Translations under genes and position numbers: made by a program
The notes under the pieces: model-generated
The model's database searches: none
The model's input: the letters and a program-made list of their open reading frames with translations, nothing else
Told to the model about the DNA's origin: nothing
Source of the DNA: JBFHRE01 sp041591895
Lineage (GTDB): Bacteria; Actinomycetota; Acidimicrobiia; Spongiisociales; ZC4RG35
Assembly: GCA_041591895.1 (NCBI GenBank)
Contig: JBFHRE010000001.1
Coordinates: forward strand, 8,160 to 72,159
Length of the DNA: 64,000 bases
Reading direction: 5' to 3'
Part shown: positions 7,377 through 16,568 of the stretch, piece by piece
How positions within the stretch are numbered: position 1 is the first letter of the stretch
Layout: the number at the start of each line of letters is the position of its first letter

Positions 7377-8306
7377 GCCCAGGAACCGGAAGTCGATGAG
7401 TCGTACCACCGACCGGTCTTGGCCGAAGAGGTGGTCGCGCTCATGCGGCCGATCGAGAGAGGGGTAGTGGTCGACGCCACCTTCGGGGGTGGAGGTCACT
7501 CGAGACGATTGTTGGAGACGATGAGCAAGGAAGTGACCGTGATCGGAATCGACCGCGACCCGGCTGCCAGGGCCAGGGGCGAGGCGATCGGATGCCGAGT
7601 GCTGGCCGGCAGCTTTGGCGATTTCGCAGAGCTGCTCGCACGCGAAGGCATCACTCAGATCGGTGGCGCACTGTTCGATTTCGGTGTCTCGTCCCATCAA
7701 CTCGATGAGCCGACCCGAGGCTTCTCATACCGACACGCAGGCCCCCTGGACATGCGGATGAACCCCGACGCCGGGAGAACAGCCGCAGAGATCGTGAACG
7801 AGTCGAGCGAGACCGAGCTGGTGCGGATCTTGAGAACTCTCGGCGAGGAGACCCATGCCACCCGCATCGCTCGGGCGATCGTCGGGAAGAGGCCGTTCAC
7901 TTCCACGATCGAGCTGGCCGAGGCGGTCGCGGCGGCGGTGCCTGCGGCTTCCCGGTCCAAAGGACACCCCGCACGTAAGACGTTCCAGGCGTTGCGGATC
8001 GCGGTCAACGACGAGCTGGCGGAGATCGAATCCGGTCTGGATTCGGCTCTCGACCTCCTCGAGCCGGGAGGTCGGGTCGTGACGATCGCGTATCACTCTC
8101 TGGAAGACCGAATCGCCAAGCGTCGGTTCGCATCTGCCACGGCGGGCTGCACCTGTCCTCCGGGTCTCCCGGTGTGCGGTTGCGCAGCCGAGGTGGAATT
8201 CCAACTCCTGACTCGCAAGGCGGTCAAACCGACCGCAGCCGAGATTGCCGCGAACCCCCGGGCGCGATCGGCTCGCCTCCGAGCCATTCGGAAGGTGGCC
8301 GCATGA
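7374..8306 (+). CDS. rsmH: 16S rRNA (cytosine1402-N4)-methyltransferase RsmH
   Basis: RsmH (MraW), 310 residues, transfers methyl from S-adenosylmethionine to N4 of C1402 in 16S rRNA. The SAM-binding motif DATFGGGGHS is at residues 34-43, FDFGVSSHQLDEPTRGFS follows near 110, and the C-terminal motif VTIAYHSLEDRIAK is present. A cysteine-containing insert near residue 270 (CTCPPGLPVCGCA) is common in the family. ATG 7374 is chosen over a GTG-like start upstream at 7347 because it gives the usual N-terminus (SYHRPVLAEEVV); it lies in the arm of the hairpin at 7295-7376. The stop overlaps ftsL by four bases. Confidence 0.95.
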   Translation: MAQEPEVDESYHRPVLAEEVVALMRPIERGVVVDATFGGGGHSRRLLETMSKEVTVIGIDRDPAARARGEAIGCRVLAGSFGDFAELLAREGITQIGGALFDFGVSSHQLDEPTRGFSYRHAGPLDMRMNPDAGRTAAEIVNESSETELVRILRTLGEETHATRIARAIVGKRPFTSTIELAEAVAAAVPAASRSKGHPARKTFQALRIAVNDELAEIESGLDSALDLLEPGGRVVTIAYHSLEDRIAKRRFASATAGCTCPPGLPVCGCAAEVEFQLLTRKAVKPTAAEIAANPRARSARLRAIRKVAA

Positions 8307-8713
8307 CCGCCCGGCCGCTGAGAGCCCCCAAGGTTCAGCCGCGCCTCAGACTGGTGCGCGGCAAGCGGTCCCGGGCGGTTGCCGTTCGTGTGAGCCCGTG
8401 GCTCGTGTTCTCCCTTGTCGTGGTGGTGTCGATGTTCTCGATGGTCATCGTTCGCACGACCCTGGACCGCGGAGCGGTGGAGCTCGCGACCTTGACCCGA
8501 CAGATCGAAGCCGAGCGGGCGAGCGTCGAGGAGTTGGAGTTGACGATGGCGGGGCTGTCGAACGCCACCCGGATCGGCCCACTCGCCGAAGAGATGGGAA
8601 TGGTGTACCCGGGCGATCGATTGGTTCTGGTCGTCGACGGGGTGGTCCCGGATGACATCGCCCTCGAGCTTCCAACCGAGGACCAGCGGCTCGCCCTGGA
8701 GGCCCAGCCGTGA
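8303..8713 (+). CDS. ftsL: FtsL-like septum protein
   Basis: A 136-residue bitopic protein in the ftsL position between rsmH and ftsI. It has a basic cytoplasmic tail of about 30 residues, one membrane helix (about 32-50) and a short extracytoplasmic coiled-coil segment (TLTRQIEAERASVEELE), the usual FtsL plan. FtsL forms a complex with FtsQ and FtsB/DivIC and helps activate FtsWI at the septum. Sequence conservation in this family is low, so the call rests on topology, size and position. The start overlaps the rsmH stop (ATGA); ftsI follows after 40 bases. Confidence 0.8.
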   Translation: MTARPLRAPKVQPRLRLVRGKRSRAVAVRVSPWLVFSLVVVVSMFSMVIVRTTLDRGAVELATLTRQIEAERASVEELELTMAGLSNATRIGPLAEEMGMVYPGDRLVLVVDGVVPDDIALELPTEDQRLALEAQP

Positions 8714-8753
8714 CGGTGGGCGGGTTGGAGATCCCGGCCCGCAGGAGGAGCTG

Positions 8754-10529
8754 ATGGCTGCACGGCCGGCGGCGCGACGGCGGGGTCCGGCCCAGATACG
8801 GGTGGCGATGATGGGCCTGTTCCTGGTGCTGGTCTGGGTGGGCCTTGGCTATCGCCTGTTCGAGGTCCAAGTCGTACGGGCGGCAGAATACGAGCCGAAG
8901 AGTCTCCAGCAGCGAGTCCGAACGGTTGTGATCGACGCTCCGCGCGGCACGATCTTCGACCGGAATCTCGACCCGCTGGCCGTGACGGTAGAGGCGCGAG
9001 CCATCTTCGCCGTGCCGGTCGAGATGGATGATCCCCTGTACGCAACCCAGGTGGTCGCCGCGATCACCGGGCAGTCCGCCGATACCGCCCGGGCAAACAT
9101 CGAGAGGAGCGAGACCTTTGCGTATCTCGCCCGCCAGGTCGACCCGTCGGTGGCTGCCGAGGTCAAGGCCCAGAATCTGAAGGGCGTGTACGTCGTGCCG
9201 GAACCCAAACGTGCCTACCCAGCCGGCGCGCTGGCCTCGCCGGTAGTGGGGCTCGTAACCACCGACGAAGATGATCGAATCACGGGTCTGGAGGGTCTCG
9301 AGCTCGTCTACGAGGATGTGCTCTCGGGGGAGCCGGGATTGATCGAGTACGAGGCGGCCGCCTCTCAGGTGCGGGCGATCCCCCAAGCAGGCATCCGTCA
9401 GGAGATTCCGGCGGTCCGCGGCGACGACCTGATCTCGACGATCGACTCCTCGCTCCAGTACACGGCGTACGACGTATGCCGCCGGCGTCTGGAAGTGACG
9501 GCGGCCATCGGTTGTTCGATCGTTGTGCTCGAGGTCGAGACGGGTCAGGTGCTGGCCCTGGTGGAGGCGCCGTCGTTCGACCCCGTGACCAGGACGGTGG
9601 TCGACCCGGTGACCGAGGACCAAACGAGGTTCTCCAACTTCGCAATCCGGGGCACATACGAGCCGGGCTCGGTTCAGAAGCTCATCACGATCGCGTCGGC
9701 GCTCGATGCCGGGATCGTCGACATCGACACCGTCATCCCGGACGTCGGCGACACCATCGAGACCTCGGCGGGGGCCTGCAAGTCGAAGACCGACGACATC
9801 TATGGCTGTTTCAAGGATTCGAGTCCACACGCAACCGAGGACATGACCGTCCATCAGATCTTCACCAGGTCGTCGAATGTCGGAACCATCAAGGTCCAGC
9901 AGCGGGTCGGACCCGAGATCCTGGAGGACTACATCAAGCGCTTCGGGCTCGGCAGGCTCACGGGTGTCGATTTCAACGGTGAGGCCGCCGGGTCGTTCCA
10001 ACTGGACCCGAATTGCAGTTCATGTCAGGCGTCTGCAGCAATTGGCTACAGCGTTGCCGTCACCCCGCTCCAGATGGCCGCCGCCTACGCCGCAATCGGC
10101 AACGACGGCGTGTGGATCGAGCCGAGCCTGGTGATGGCCAAGGTCGACCAGAACGGCAACCGAACCTACATGCACGGCGAGAGCCGAGAGGTGGTCTCGG
10201 AACGAACTGCATGGGTCATGCGTCAGATCCTGGCGGACGTCGTCACCGACGGAACCGGCTCGGCGGCACGAGTGGAGGGATACCGGGTGGGTGGAAAGAC
10301 CGGCACGGCCCTCAAGCTCGGCGCCGACGGCCGTTACACCGACTGGACCAACGCCAGCTTCGTGGGTATGGCTCCCATCGACGACCCGAAGGTGGTCGTG
10401 GCGGTCATGATCGACTCGCCGGCATTCGAGTTCAGATATGGAGGGGCGGCGGCGGCCCCGGCCTTCGCCGAGGTCATGGAAGCCGCCCTCAACCAGCTGG
10501 GGGTGATCCCGGATGCCCTCGACGGGTGA
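8754..10529 (+). CDS. ftsI: septal peptidoglycan transpeptidase FtsI (class B PBP)
   Basis: A class B penicillin-binding protein of 591 residues that cross-links septal peptidoglycan together with FtsW. One membrane helix is at about 17-35, then the dimerisation domain (APRGTIFDRN near 64) and the transpeptidase domain. Active-site motifs are Ser306 in GSVQK, S373-S374-N375, and K515-T-G. No PASTA domain is present. Six cysteines lie in the outside part (C-x11-C, C-x9-C and C-x2-C pairs), which is unusual and may mean disulfides. The ATG at 8754 has a strong AGGAGGAG ribosome binding site. The 3' end overlaps murE by 17 bases. Confidence 0.95.
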   Translation: MAARPAARRRGPAQIRVAMMGLFLVLVWVGLGYRLFEVQVVRAAEYEPKSLQQRVRTVVIDAPRGTIFDRNLDPLAVTVEARAIFAVPVEMDDPLYATQVVAAITGQSADTARANIERSETFAYLARQVDPSVAAEVKAQNLKGVYVVPEPKRAYPAGALASPVVGLVTTDEDDRITGLEGLELVYEDVLSGEPGLIEYEAAASQVRAIPQAGIRQEIPAVRGDDLISTIDSSLQYTAYDVCRRRLEVTAAIGCSIVVLEVETGQVLALVEAPSFDPVTRTVVDPVTEDQTRFSNFAIRGTYEPGSVQKLITIASALDAGIVDIDTVIPDVGDTIETSAGACKSKTDDIYGCFKDSSPHATEDMTVHQIFTRSSNVGTIKVQQRVGPEILEDYIKRFGLGRLTGVDFNGEAAGSFQLDPNCSSCQASAAIGYSVAVTPLQMAAAYAAIGNDGVWIEPSLVMAKVDQNGNRTYMHGESREVVSERTAWVMRQILADVVTDGTGSAARVEGYRVGGKTGTALKLGADGRYTDWTNASFVGMAPIDDPKVVVAVMIDSPAFEFRYGGAAAAPAFAEVMEAALNQLGVIPDALDG

Positions 10530-11973
10530 ACGCCTTCAGCGATTGAGTGAGATCAGTGGGGGGCGGGTCGTCGGTGGGGACGACGTCACGATCGTCGATG
10601 CCACCCATGACAGCCGCCAGGTGATCGCAGGCGGGCTGTTCATCGCGGTGGTTGGGGGCTCATTCGATGGACACGCCTTCTGCGAGCAGGCGGTTCGAAA
10701 CGGTGCGTCCGCCCTGATGGTCGAGCGGGAACTCGACCTCGAAGTGCCTCAACTCGTCGTGGCCGATACGAGAGCAGCAATGCCCGGCGTCGCCGCCGCC
10801 ATTCACGGGAACCCCAGTCGCTCGCTCCGTCTGGTCGGGGTCACCGGAACGAACGGAAAGACGACGACCACGTTCCTGGTCGAGTCGATGGTGAGGTCTC
10901 ACGGAAAGCCCACCGGGCTGATCGGGACCGTGCTGACGAGGGCCGGCGACGATCTCATCCCCAACGTCCGGACAACCCCGGAGGCCACCGACTTCCAGAG
11001 GATGCTGGCGGCGATGCGAGACCGGGGGGTGGACGTCGTGGCGGCCGAAGTGTCGTCGCATGCCGTGTCCCTCGGCAGGATCGACTCCACCTGGTTCGAA
11101 GTGGCTGCCTTCACCAATCTGTCGCCGGACCACCTGGACTTCCATGGAGACATGGAGTCCTACTTCGAAGCGAAGGCCAGCCTTTTCACTCCTGAACGGG
11201 TGGGGACTGCCGTGGTCAACATCGACGACGACCACGGTCGAGTCCTCGCCGATCGAGTCCGGACACGTCTGGTTTCCGTCGGCGGCGATGGCGATGTCTC
11301 CGGCCGGATCCTCGAAGCCACGCCGCGGTCATCTGAGATCGAAGTCGAGTTGCCGGGAGGGGCGAAAGGGAATCTCACGCTGCCGCTCGCCGGGACCTTC
11401 AACCTCGAGAACGCATTGGTCGCAGCAGGCTGCGGATATGCGTTGGGGATGGACCCCGACGAGATCTTCACGGGTCTCGAGACGGCTCCGCAGGTGCCGG
11501 GGCGGTTCGAGGTGGTGTCCGGCGATGATCCGGTGACCGTGATCGTCGACTACGCCCACACTCCGGCCGGGATCGACGCCGTCCTGGCGTCTGCACGTCG
11601 GACGTCGCCGCGGCGCATCATCGCCGTCTTGGGGGCGGGTGGAGACCGCGACCGGGCCAAACGGCCGGCGATGGGGGCGGCGGCGGCGAAGGGTGCCGAC
11701 ATCGTCTACATCACATCGGATAACCCGAGATCGGAGGAACCGGCTGCCATCATCTCCGAGATGTTGAGCGGTGTGCCAGCCTCAGTCGCGCCCCGAGTGG
11801 AACCGGATCGTCGCCTCGCCATACGGGCCGCAATCGCCGAAGCGGGACCCGGCGATGTGGTGATGGTGCTGGGGAAGGGACACGAGCGCGGCCAGGAGAT
11901 CGCCGGGAGGGTGATCCCGTTCGACGACCGCCAGGAGGCCCGCTCGGCTCTGGCGGAGCGGAGGAAAGGGTGA
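10513..11973 (+). CDS. murE: UDP-MurNAc-L-Ala-D-Glu:meso-DAP ligase MurE
   Basis: MurE, 486 residues, adds the third amino acid to the peptidoglycan stem in the cytoplasm using ATP. The nucleotide loop VTGTNGKTTT is at about 110-119, the UDP-MurNAc domain precedes it, and the amino-acid specificity motif DNPR (403-406) is the form associated with meso-diaminopimelate rather than lysine. It overlaps ftsI by 17 bases and mraY by four. In most actinobacteria murF comes next; here mraY follows directly and MurE is of normal length, so it is not a MurE-MurF fusion. Confidence 0.95.
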   Translation: MPSTGERLQRLSEISGGRVVGGDDVTIVDATHDSRQVIAGGLFIAVVGGSFDGHAFCEQAVRNGASALMVERELDLEVPQLVVADTRAAMPGVAAAIHGNPSRSLRLVGVTGTNGKTTTTFLVESMVRSHGKPTGLIGTVLTRAGDDLIPNVRTTPEATDFQRMLAAMRDRGVDVVAAEVSSHAVSLGRIDSTWFEVAAFTNLSPDHLDFHGDMESYFEAKASLFTPERVGTAVVNIDDDHGRVLADRVRTRLVSVGGDGDVSGRILEATPRSSEIEVELPGGAKGNLTLPLAGTFNLENALVAAGCGYALGMDPDEIFTGLETAPQVPGRFEVVSGDDPVTVIVDYAHTPAGIDAVLASARRTSPRRIIAVLGAGGDRDRAKRPAMGAAAAKGADIVYITSDNPRSEEPAAIISEMLSGVPASVAPRVEPDRRLAIRAAIAEAGPGDVVMVLGKGHERGQEIAGRVIPFDDRQEARSALAERRKG

Positions 11974-13031
11974 TTTCGCTTCTCACCGCCTCGGCTGTGT
12001 CGATGCTCATCTCGATCTTCGCCACGCCCATCGCGATCAGATACTTCCGGGGCCGCTCGATCGGCCAGTTCATCCAGAAGGAAGTGGAAGGGCACCATCA
12101 CAAACAGGGCACTCCCACGATGGGGGGAGCGGTGTTCGTGGTGGGGGCGGTCATCGCATATGTCGTGGCCCACTTCAAGATCTGGTCGTCGGTGACCGGA
12201 TTCGGATTCTCGATGCAGCCGTTCGGCGTCGGGGGGCTGCTCGTCATCGGAACCCTGTTGGGGATGGCCGGTATCGGTTTCATCGACGACTACGTAAAGC
12301 ACACGAAGAAGCGTTCGCTCGGTTTGAGCATCCGCGCCAAATACACGGGCCAGCTGCTCATCGCGATCGGCTTCGCGTGGGGTGTGAATGCGATCGGGCT
12401 CGGGACGGGCCTCTCCGTCGCCCGACCGATCGGCATCGACCTCGGACCGCTGTACGTCGTGCTGGTGGTCCTGATGATCACGGGGTTCGCGAATGGTGCG
12501 AACTTCGCCGACGGGCTCGACGGGCTGGCGTCGGGTTCTGGCGCGCTGATGTTCGGGGCCTACACCATCATCGGCTTCTGGCAGTTCCGAAATCCGGGCG
12601 TGTACTCGCTCCCGGCCGGCATCGACCCCCTCGAGTTGGCGCTGATCGCGGCCGCGATGCTCGGCGGTCTCTTGGGCTTCCTGTGGTGGAACGCTGCGCC
12701 TGCCCGGATCTTCATGGGAGACGTGGGTTCGAACGCGATCGGAGCGGTACTGGCAGCTCTCGCCCTGTTGACGAACACCCAGCTCCTGCTGGTGATCATC
12801 GCCGGGTTCTACGTCGCCGAGAGCGCATCTTCGGCGATCCAGATCCTCTGGTTCAAGCTCACGGGTAAGCGGGTGTTCAGAATGGCGCCCCTCCACCACC
12901 ACTTCGAACTCGGTGGATGGCCGGAGACGACGGTGGTGGTGCGGCTCTGGATCCTGGCCGGCATCGGGGTGGCGCTCGGACTCGGCTTGTTCTACAGCGA
13001 TTTCATCCGGGCCGGAGGTTTGTTCGCATGA
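11970..13031 (+). CDS. mraY: phospho-MurNAc-pentapeptide transferase MraY
   Basis: MraY, 353 residues, makes lipid I by moving phospho-MurNAc-pentapeptide onto undecaprenyl phosphate. About ten membrane helices are visible. Signature residues are present: the Asp pair in GFIDDYVK, NGANFADGLDGLA, FMGDVGSNAIGA (many relatives have GDTGS) and the histidine motif MAPLHHHFE near residue 310. The start is GTG, overlapping the murE stop (GTGA). The stop overlaps murD by four bases. Confidence 0.95.
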   Translation: MISLLTASAVSMLISIFATPIAIRYFRGRSIGQFIQKEVEGHHHKQGTPTMGGAVFVVGAVIAYVVAHFKIWSSVTGFGFSMQPFGVGGLLVIGTLLGMAGIGFIDDYVKHTKKRSLGLSIRAKYTGQLLIAIGFAWGVNAIGLGTGLSVARPIGIDLGPLYVVLVVLMITGFANGANFADGLDGLASGSGALMFGAYTIIGFWQFRNPGVYSLPAGIDPLELALIAAAMLGGLLGFLWWNAAPARIFMGDVGSNAIGAVLAALALLTNTQLLLVIIAGFYVAESASSAIQILWFKLTGKRVFRMAPLHHHFELGGWPETTVVVRLWILAGIGVALGLGLFYSDFIRAGGLFA

Positions 13032-14326
13032 GGGTTCTCGTGGTGGGTGCCGCCGTCTCGGGCATGGCGGCCGCCGAATTGGCGCGACGGCTCGGCCACC
13101 AGGTGGCGATCTACGACCGGAACCCCGCTGCTTCGCCCGACATCCTCGCGGCCGGGTTCGGAGCGATCGTCGGCAGCTGGGATGTCACGACACTGAGTGG
13201 GATCGATCTGGTCGTGGCCAGCCCCGGCGTACCCGAACGCGCCGAACCCTTCACGCACGCAGTCGAGATGGGCATTCCGGTGTGGAGCGAGATCGAATTC
13301 GCGTGGCGCGAACTCGACTGCCCCACAGTGGCAGTGACCGGGACCAACGGCAAGACCACGGTCACATCCCTGGTCGCCGAGATGCTCGGACGTTCGCATC
13401 CGACGACCGTGGCGGCGGGCAACATCGGCACGCCGCTCTCGGACGTCGTCGGCAAGGAGATCGAGAGCGTCGTGATCGAGGTGTCGAGCTTCCAGCTCAG
13501 GTTCACGGAGCGGTTTCGCCCGGATGTCGCAGTGGTGACGAACGTTGCCCCTGACCACCTCGACTGGCACGGTTCCTTCGAGCGTTATCTAGCCGCCAAG
13601 GCAGAGATCGTCTCCCGCCAGGGCCCCGAAGACGTGCTGGTGATCGATGCCGATGATGAGGGTGCCAGGCGCATCGCCGCGCTCGCTCCCGGGAAGGTGG
13701 TCGAGGTCTCGGGACGGAGGCGACTCGCCGGTGGCGGTGTCCAAGAGGACCGCCTGTGGGTGGGGGAGGAGTCCATCTCCCTCGCCCGGTTGCAGGTCTT
13801 CGACTCTGCGTTCCTGGCCGATCTGGCGATGGCGGGTGCCGCCAGCGTGGCTGCCGGAGGGCTGCCCGCCGATGTCTTCGACGTGGCAGCCTCGTTTCGG
13901 CCGGGTGCCCACCGGCGGACGGTGGTGGGTCGGGTGAGAGATGTCACCTTCGTCGACGACTCCAAAGCGACGAATCCCCATGCTGCCCTCGCCGCCATCC
14001 GGGCGTACCCGAGCGTGGTGTTGATCGCAGGTGGGCTCGCAAAAGGGCTCGACATTCGGCCGCTCGCACTCGAGCCAAACCTCCGTGCGGTGGTCGCAAT
14101 CGGTGAAGCAGCCGACCAGCTGGTGGAGGTGGCGCCCGGCATTGTGACTCGGGCTGCCGGCATGGATGAGGCGGTGGCGGTGGCGATGAATGCCGCTCGA
14201 CCTGGAGACACGGTTTTGCTGGCTCCGGGATGTGCCAGCTTCGACATGTTCGCTTCGTACGCGGCTCGGGGCGACTCGTTCGCCTCGGCGGTTCGAGCCC
14301 GTGCAGAGAAGGAGGGGTCCGAGTGA
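13028..14326 (+). CDS. murD: UDP-MurNAc-L-Ala:D-Glu ligase MurD
   Basis: MurD, 432 residues, adds D-glutamate to UDP-MurNAc-L-Ala. An N-terminal Rossmann-like domain (VLVVGAAVSGMAAAELARR) binds the substrate, followed by the ATP loop VTGTNGKTTV near 107 and a C-terminal Mur ligase domain (FVDDSKATNPHA). The start at 13028 overlaps the mraY stop by four bases; a frame extending upstream is only the shadow of mraY. The stop overlaps the GTG of ftsW. Length and motifs are typical. Confidence 0.95.
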   Translation: MRVLVVGAAVSGMAAAELARRLGHQVAIYDRNPAASPDILAAGFGAIVGSWDVTTLSGIDLVVASPGVPERAEPFTHAVEMGIPVWSEIEFAWRELDCPTVAVTGTNGKTTVTSLVAEMLGRSHPTTVAAGNIGTPLSDVVGKEIESVVIEVSSFQLRFTERFRPDVAVVTNVAPDHLDWHGSFERYLAAKAEIVSRQGPEDVLVIDADDEGARRIAALAPGKVVEVSGRRRLAGGGVQEDRLWVGEESISLARLQVFDSAFLADLAMAGAASVAAGGLPADVFDVAASFRPGAHRRTVVGRVRDVTFVDDSKATNPHAALAAIRAYPSVVLIAGGLAKGLDIRPLALEPNLRAVVAIGEAADQLVEVAPGIVTRAAGMDEAVAVAMNAARPGDTVLLAPGCASFDMFASYAARGDSFASAVRARAEKEGSE

Positions 14327-15492
14327 CTGCAAAAGTGACTTCTATCGCCGAGGTTCGAGCCGCGGCCAGACGCAGATCCGAGAAGGTGACCGCCGCCAAC
14401 CGCCAGGTCACGATGCTCCTCTTCATCATTGCGGTGCTCCTGGTGATTGGACTCACCGAGACGATCTCTGCGGCCTCGACCGTCGAGATCCGCGAGGAAG
14501 TCGAACGGTTCTCCTACTTCAAACGTCAATTGCTCGGGGTCGGTCTCGGCACCCTGGCGCTGATCGTGACGTCGCGCCTTCCGTATCAGACCTACCGCAG
14601 GTACGGGTTCCCCATCCTCGGGGTGGCGGTGACATTGCTGGTTGCGGTGTTGATCGTCGGCCGGAAGGCCGGCGGGGCAATGGCATGGTTGGACGTCGGG
14701 CCGCTCTCGTTTCAGCCGTCCGAAGCCGCCAAGTTCGCCGTGATCGTCGCTCTCGCCAAGGTGATGGAGCGCAAGGCGAGGTTGATGACGGATTGGAAGC
14801 ATTTCCTCGCCCCGGTGGCTGCGATCACCGGAGTGGTCGGGATCCTCGTGATGCTCCAGCCCGACCTCGGCACCTTGATCATCATCGGAGCGGCGTCGAT
14901 GGCCGTCCTACTCGTCTCGGCGGCACCACTGCGCCACGTGATCCCATTCGGGATCCTCGCGGCCGGCTCGGGCCTGATCCTCGCATATGCGGACAGCGAA
15001 CGGTGGTCGCGTCTCACCAGCTTCCTGGATCCGTGGGCCGACCCGGGTGACACCGGCTATCAGGCGATCCAGAGTCTCTACGCGTTGAGCAACGGCGGGC
15101 TGTTCGGGGTCGGTCTCGGAGCTAGCCGGGCCCGCTGGTACTACCTGCCGCACGCTCACACCGACTTCATCTTCGCCATCATCGGAGAGGAGACCGGATT
15201 GATCGGAGCGATGTCCGTGATCGCTCTGTTCGGCCTGTTGACGGTGGTCGGGTGGTCGATTGCGGCCAAGGCCCGCGAGCCGTTCGGCCGTATGCTGGCG
15301 GCCGGGATCGTCACCTGGATCTCCTTCCAGGCCGTAGTCAACATCGGTGGGGTCGTGGGGGCTCTGCCGATCACCGGGATTCCGCTGCCGTTCATCTCCT
15401 ACGGTGGTACGGCGGTCGTGGTCAGCATGGCGGCAATCGGGGTTCTCGTGAACATTGCCCAGCAATCGGCTGGTCTCAGGAAGAAGGCGTGA
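14323..15492 (+). CDS. ftsW: septal peptidoglycan polymerase FtsW (SEDS family)
   Basis: FtsW, 389 residues, a SEDS glycosyltransferase that works with FtsI. Ten membrane helices can be drawn after a basic cytoplasmic tail of about 25 residues. Conserved features include PSEAAKFAVIVALAK, LQPDLGTLIIIG and the C-terminal GIPLPFISYGGT. The GTG start at 14323 overlaps the murD stop and has GGAGGGG just upstream. The family also includes RodA; the location between murD and murG identifies FtsW. Confidence 0.94.
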   Translation: MTAKVTSIAEVRAAARRRSEKVTAANRQVTMLLFIIAVLLVIGLTETISAASTVEIREEVERFSYFKRQLLGVGLGTLALIVTSRLPYQTYRRYGFPILGVAVTLLVAVLIVGRKAGGAMAWLDVGPLSFQPSEAAKFAVIVALAKVMERKARLMTDWKHFLAPVAAITGVVGILVMLQPDLGTLIIIGAASMAVLLVSAAPLRHVIPFGILAAGSGLILAYADSERWSRLTSFLDPWADPGDTGYQAIQSLYALSNGGLFGVGLGASRARWYYLPHAHTDFIFAIIGEETGLIGAMSVIALFGLLTVVGWSIAAKAREPFGRMLAAGIVTWISFQAVVNIGGVVGALPITGIPLPFISYGGTAVVVSMAAIGVLVNIAQQSAGLRKKA

Positions 15493-16568
15493 CCTACGCA
15501 ATTGCCGCCGCCGGGACCGGCGGCCATGTGTTCCCAGCATTGGCCGTGGGGGAGGCACTCGTAGACCTCGGGGTTCCGAGGTCCGATGTGATCTTCGTAG
15601 GCGGCTCGAGGCTCGAGGCGACGGCGGTGCCGGCCGCCGGCTTTCCGTTCCACCCGGTAGAGATCCGGGGGCTTCAGCGAAGCATGGCTCCGTCGAACCT
15701 GCTCCTGCCGTTTGTCGTGATCCGGGCGATCGTCCGAATGCGCACGCTGTTCGCAGGTCGGGGAGTTCGGGCGCTGCTGGGTGTTGGGGGGTATGTCACA
15801 CCTCCGGCGGTGATAGCCGCCCGCCTCGCCGGGGCCGCCACGATGATCTCAGAGCAGAACGCCGAGGCTGGGCTCGGGAACCGTATGGCTGCTCGGTTGT
15901 GTCGAGACGTGTTCGGGTCGTTTCCGCAGACCGGTGGCCTGCCTTCCGCCGAGTGGGTTGGTAACCCGGTTCGGAGGCCGATTGCCATGTTCGACCGCGA
16001 AGAGCTTCGTCGCGAAGCGATGGCGCGCTACGAGCTGGATCCGAGCCTTCCCGTGGTCGGGGTGTTCGGGGGGAGTCTGGGGGCAGGGCCGATCAACGAC
16101 GCTATCTCCGATGTGGTCGCCGGTTGGAGCAGCGACCACATCCAGGTTCTCCACCTTGCTGGGAATCGATTCGTCGAAGAGATCCAGGCCGAGTCCGCAT
16201 CCGCGACCACGACCTGGCGGCTGATCGGGTTCGAGGAACGGATGGAACTGTTCTACGCGGCTTCCGATCTGGTGGTGGCGCGTGCCGGGGGAGCAGTGGC
16301 CGAATTGGCGGCGACCCGAACGCCTGCGGTTCTCATCCCGGGAGGTTTCGGATCGGGGAACCATCAGTGGGAGAATGCGAGGGTGTTCTCCGAGCGTGGT
16401 GCAGCGGTGGTTCTCGAACAGACCGCCCTCGCAGAACTCGGACCCACCCTCGAACGTCTGATTGCCGAACCGGAGCGGCTCGAACGAATGCGTTCCGCGC
16501 TCGACGCCCTCTCGAGACCTGATGCTGCATCGGTCATCGCCTCGAAGATGAGAGAGCGCCATGGGTGA
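15489..16568 (+). CDS. murG: UDP-GlcNAc:lipid I GlcNAc transferase MurG
   Basis: MurG, 359 residues, converts lipid I to lipid II on the inner face of the membrane. The N-terminal glycine loop AAAGTGGHVFPALAV (residues 6-20), the second loop VFGGSLGAGPIND, and the C-domain donor site VARAGGAVAELAATRTPAVL are all present. Starts at GTG 15489 overlapping the ftsW stop, and overlaps murC by eight bases at its 3' end. Standard length. Confidence 0.95.
   Translation: MTYAIAAAGTGGHVFPALAVGEALVDLGVPRSDVIFVGGSRLEATAVPAAGFPFHPVEIRGLQRSMAPSNLLLPFVVIRAIVRMRTLFAGRGVRALLGVGGYVTPPAVIAARLAGAATMISEQNAEAGLGNRMAARLCRDVFGSFPQTGGLPSAEWVGNPVRRPIAMFDREELRREAMARYELDPSLPVVGVFGGSLGAGPINDAISDVVAGWSSDHIQVLHLAGNRFVEEIQAESASATTTWRLIGFEERMELFYAASDLVVARAGGAVAELAATRTPAVLIPGGFGSGNHQWENARVFSERGAAVVLEQTALAELGPTLERLIAEPERLERMRSALDALSRPDAASVIASKMRERHG

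Noticed and set aside
8445..10001. Long minus-strand frame opposite ftsL-ftsI
   Set aside because: Same effect: the plus-strand FtsI carries all active-site motifs, and the antisense product is His/Arg/Asp-rich without recognisable domains.
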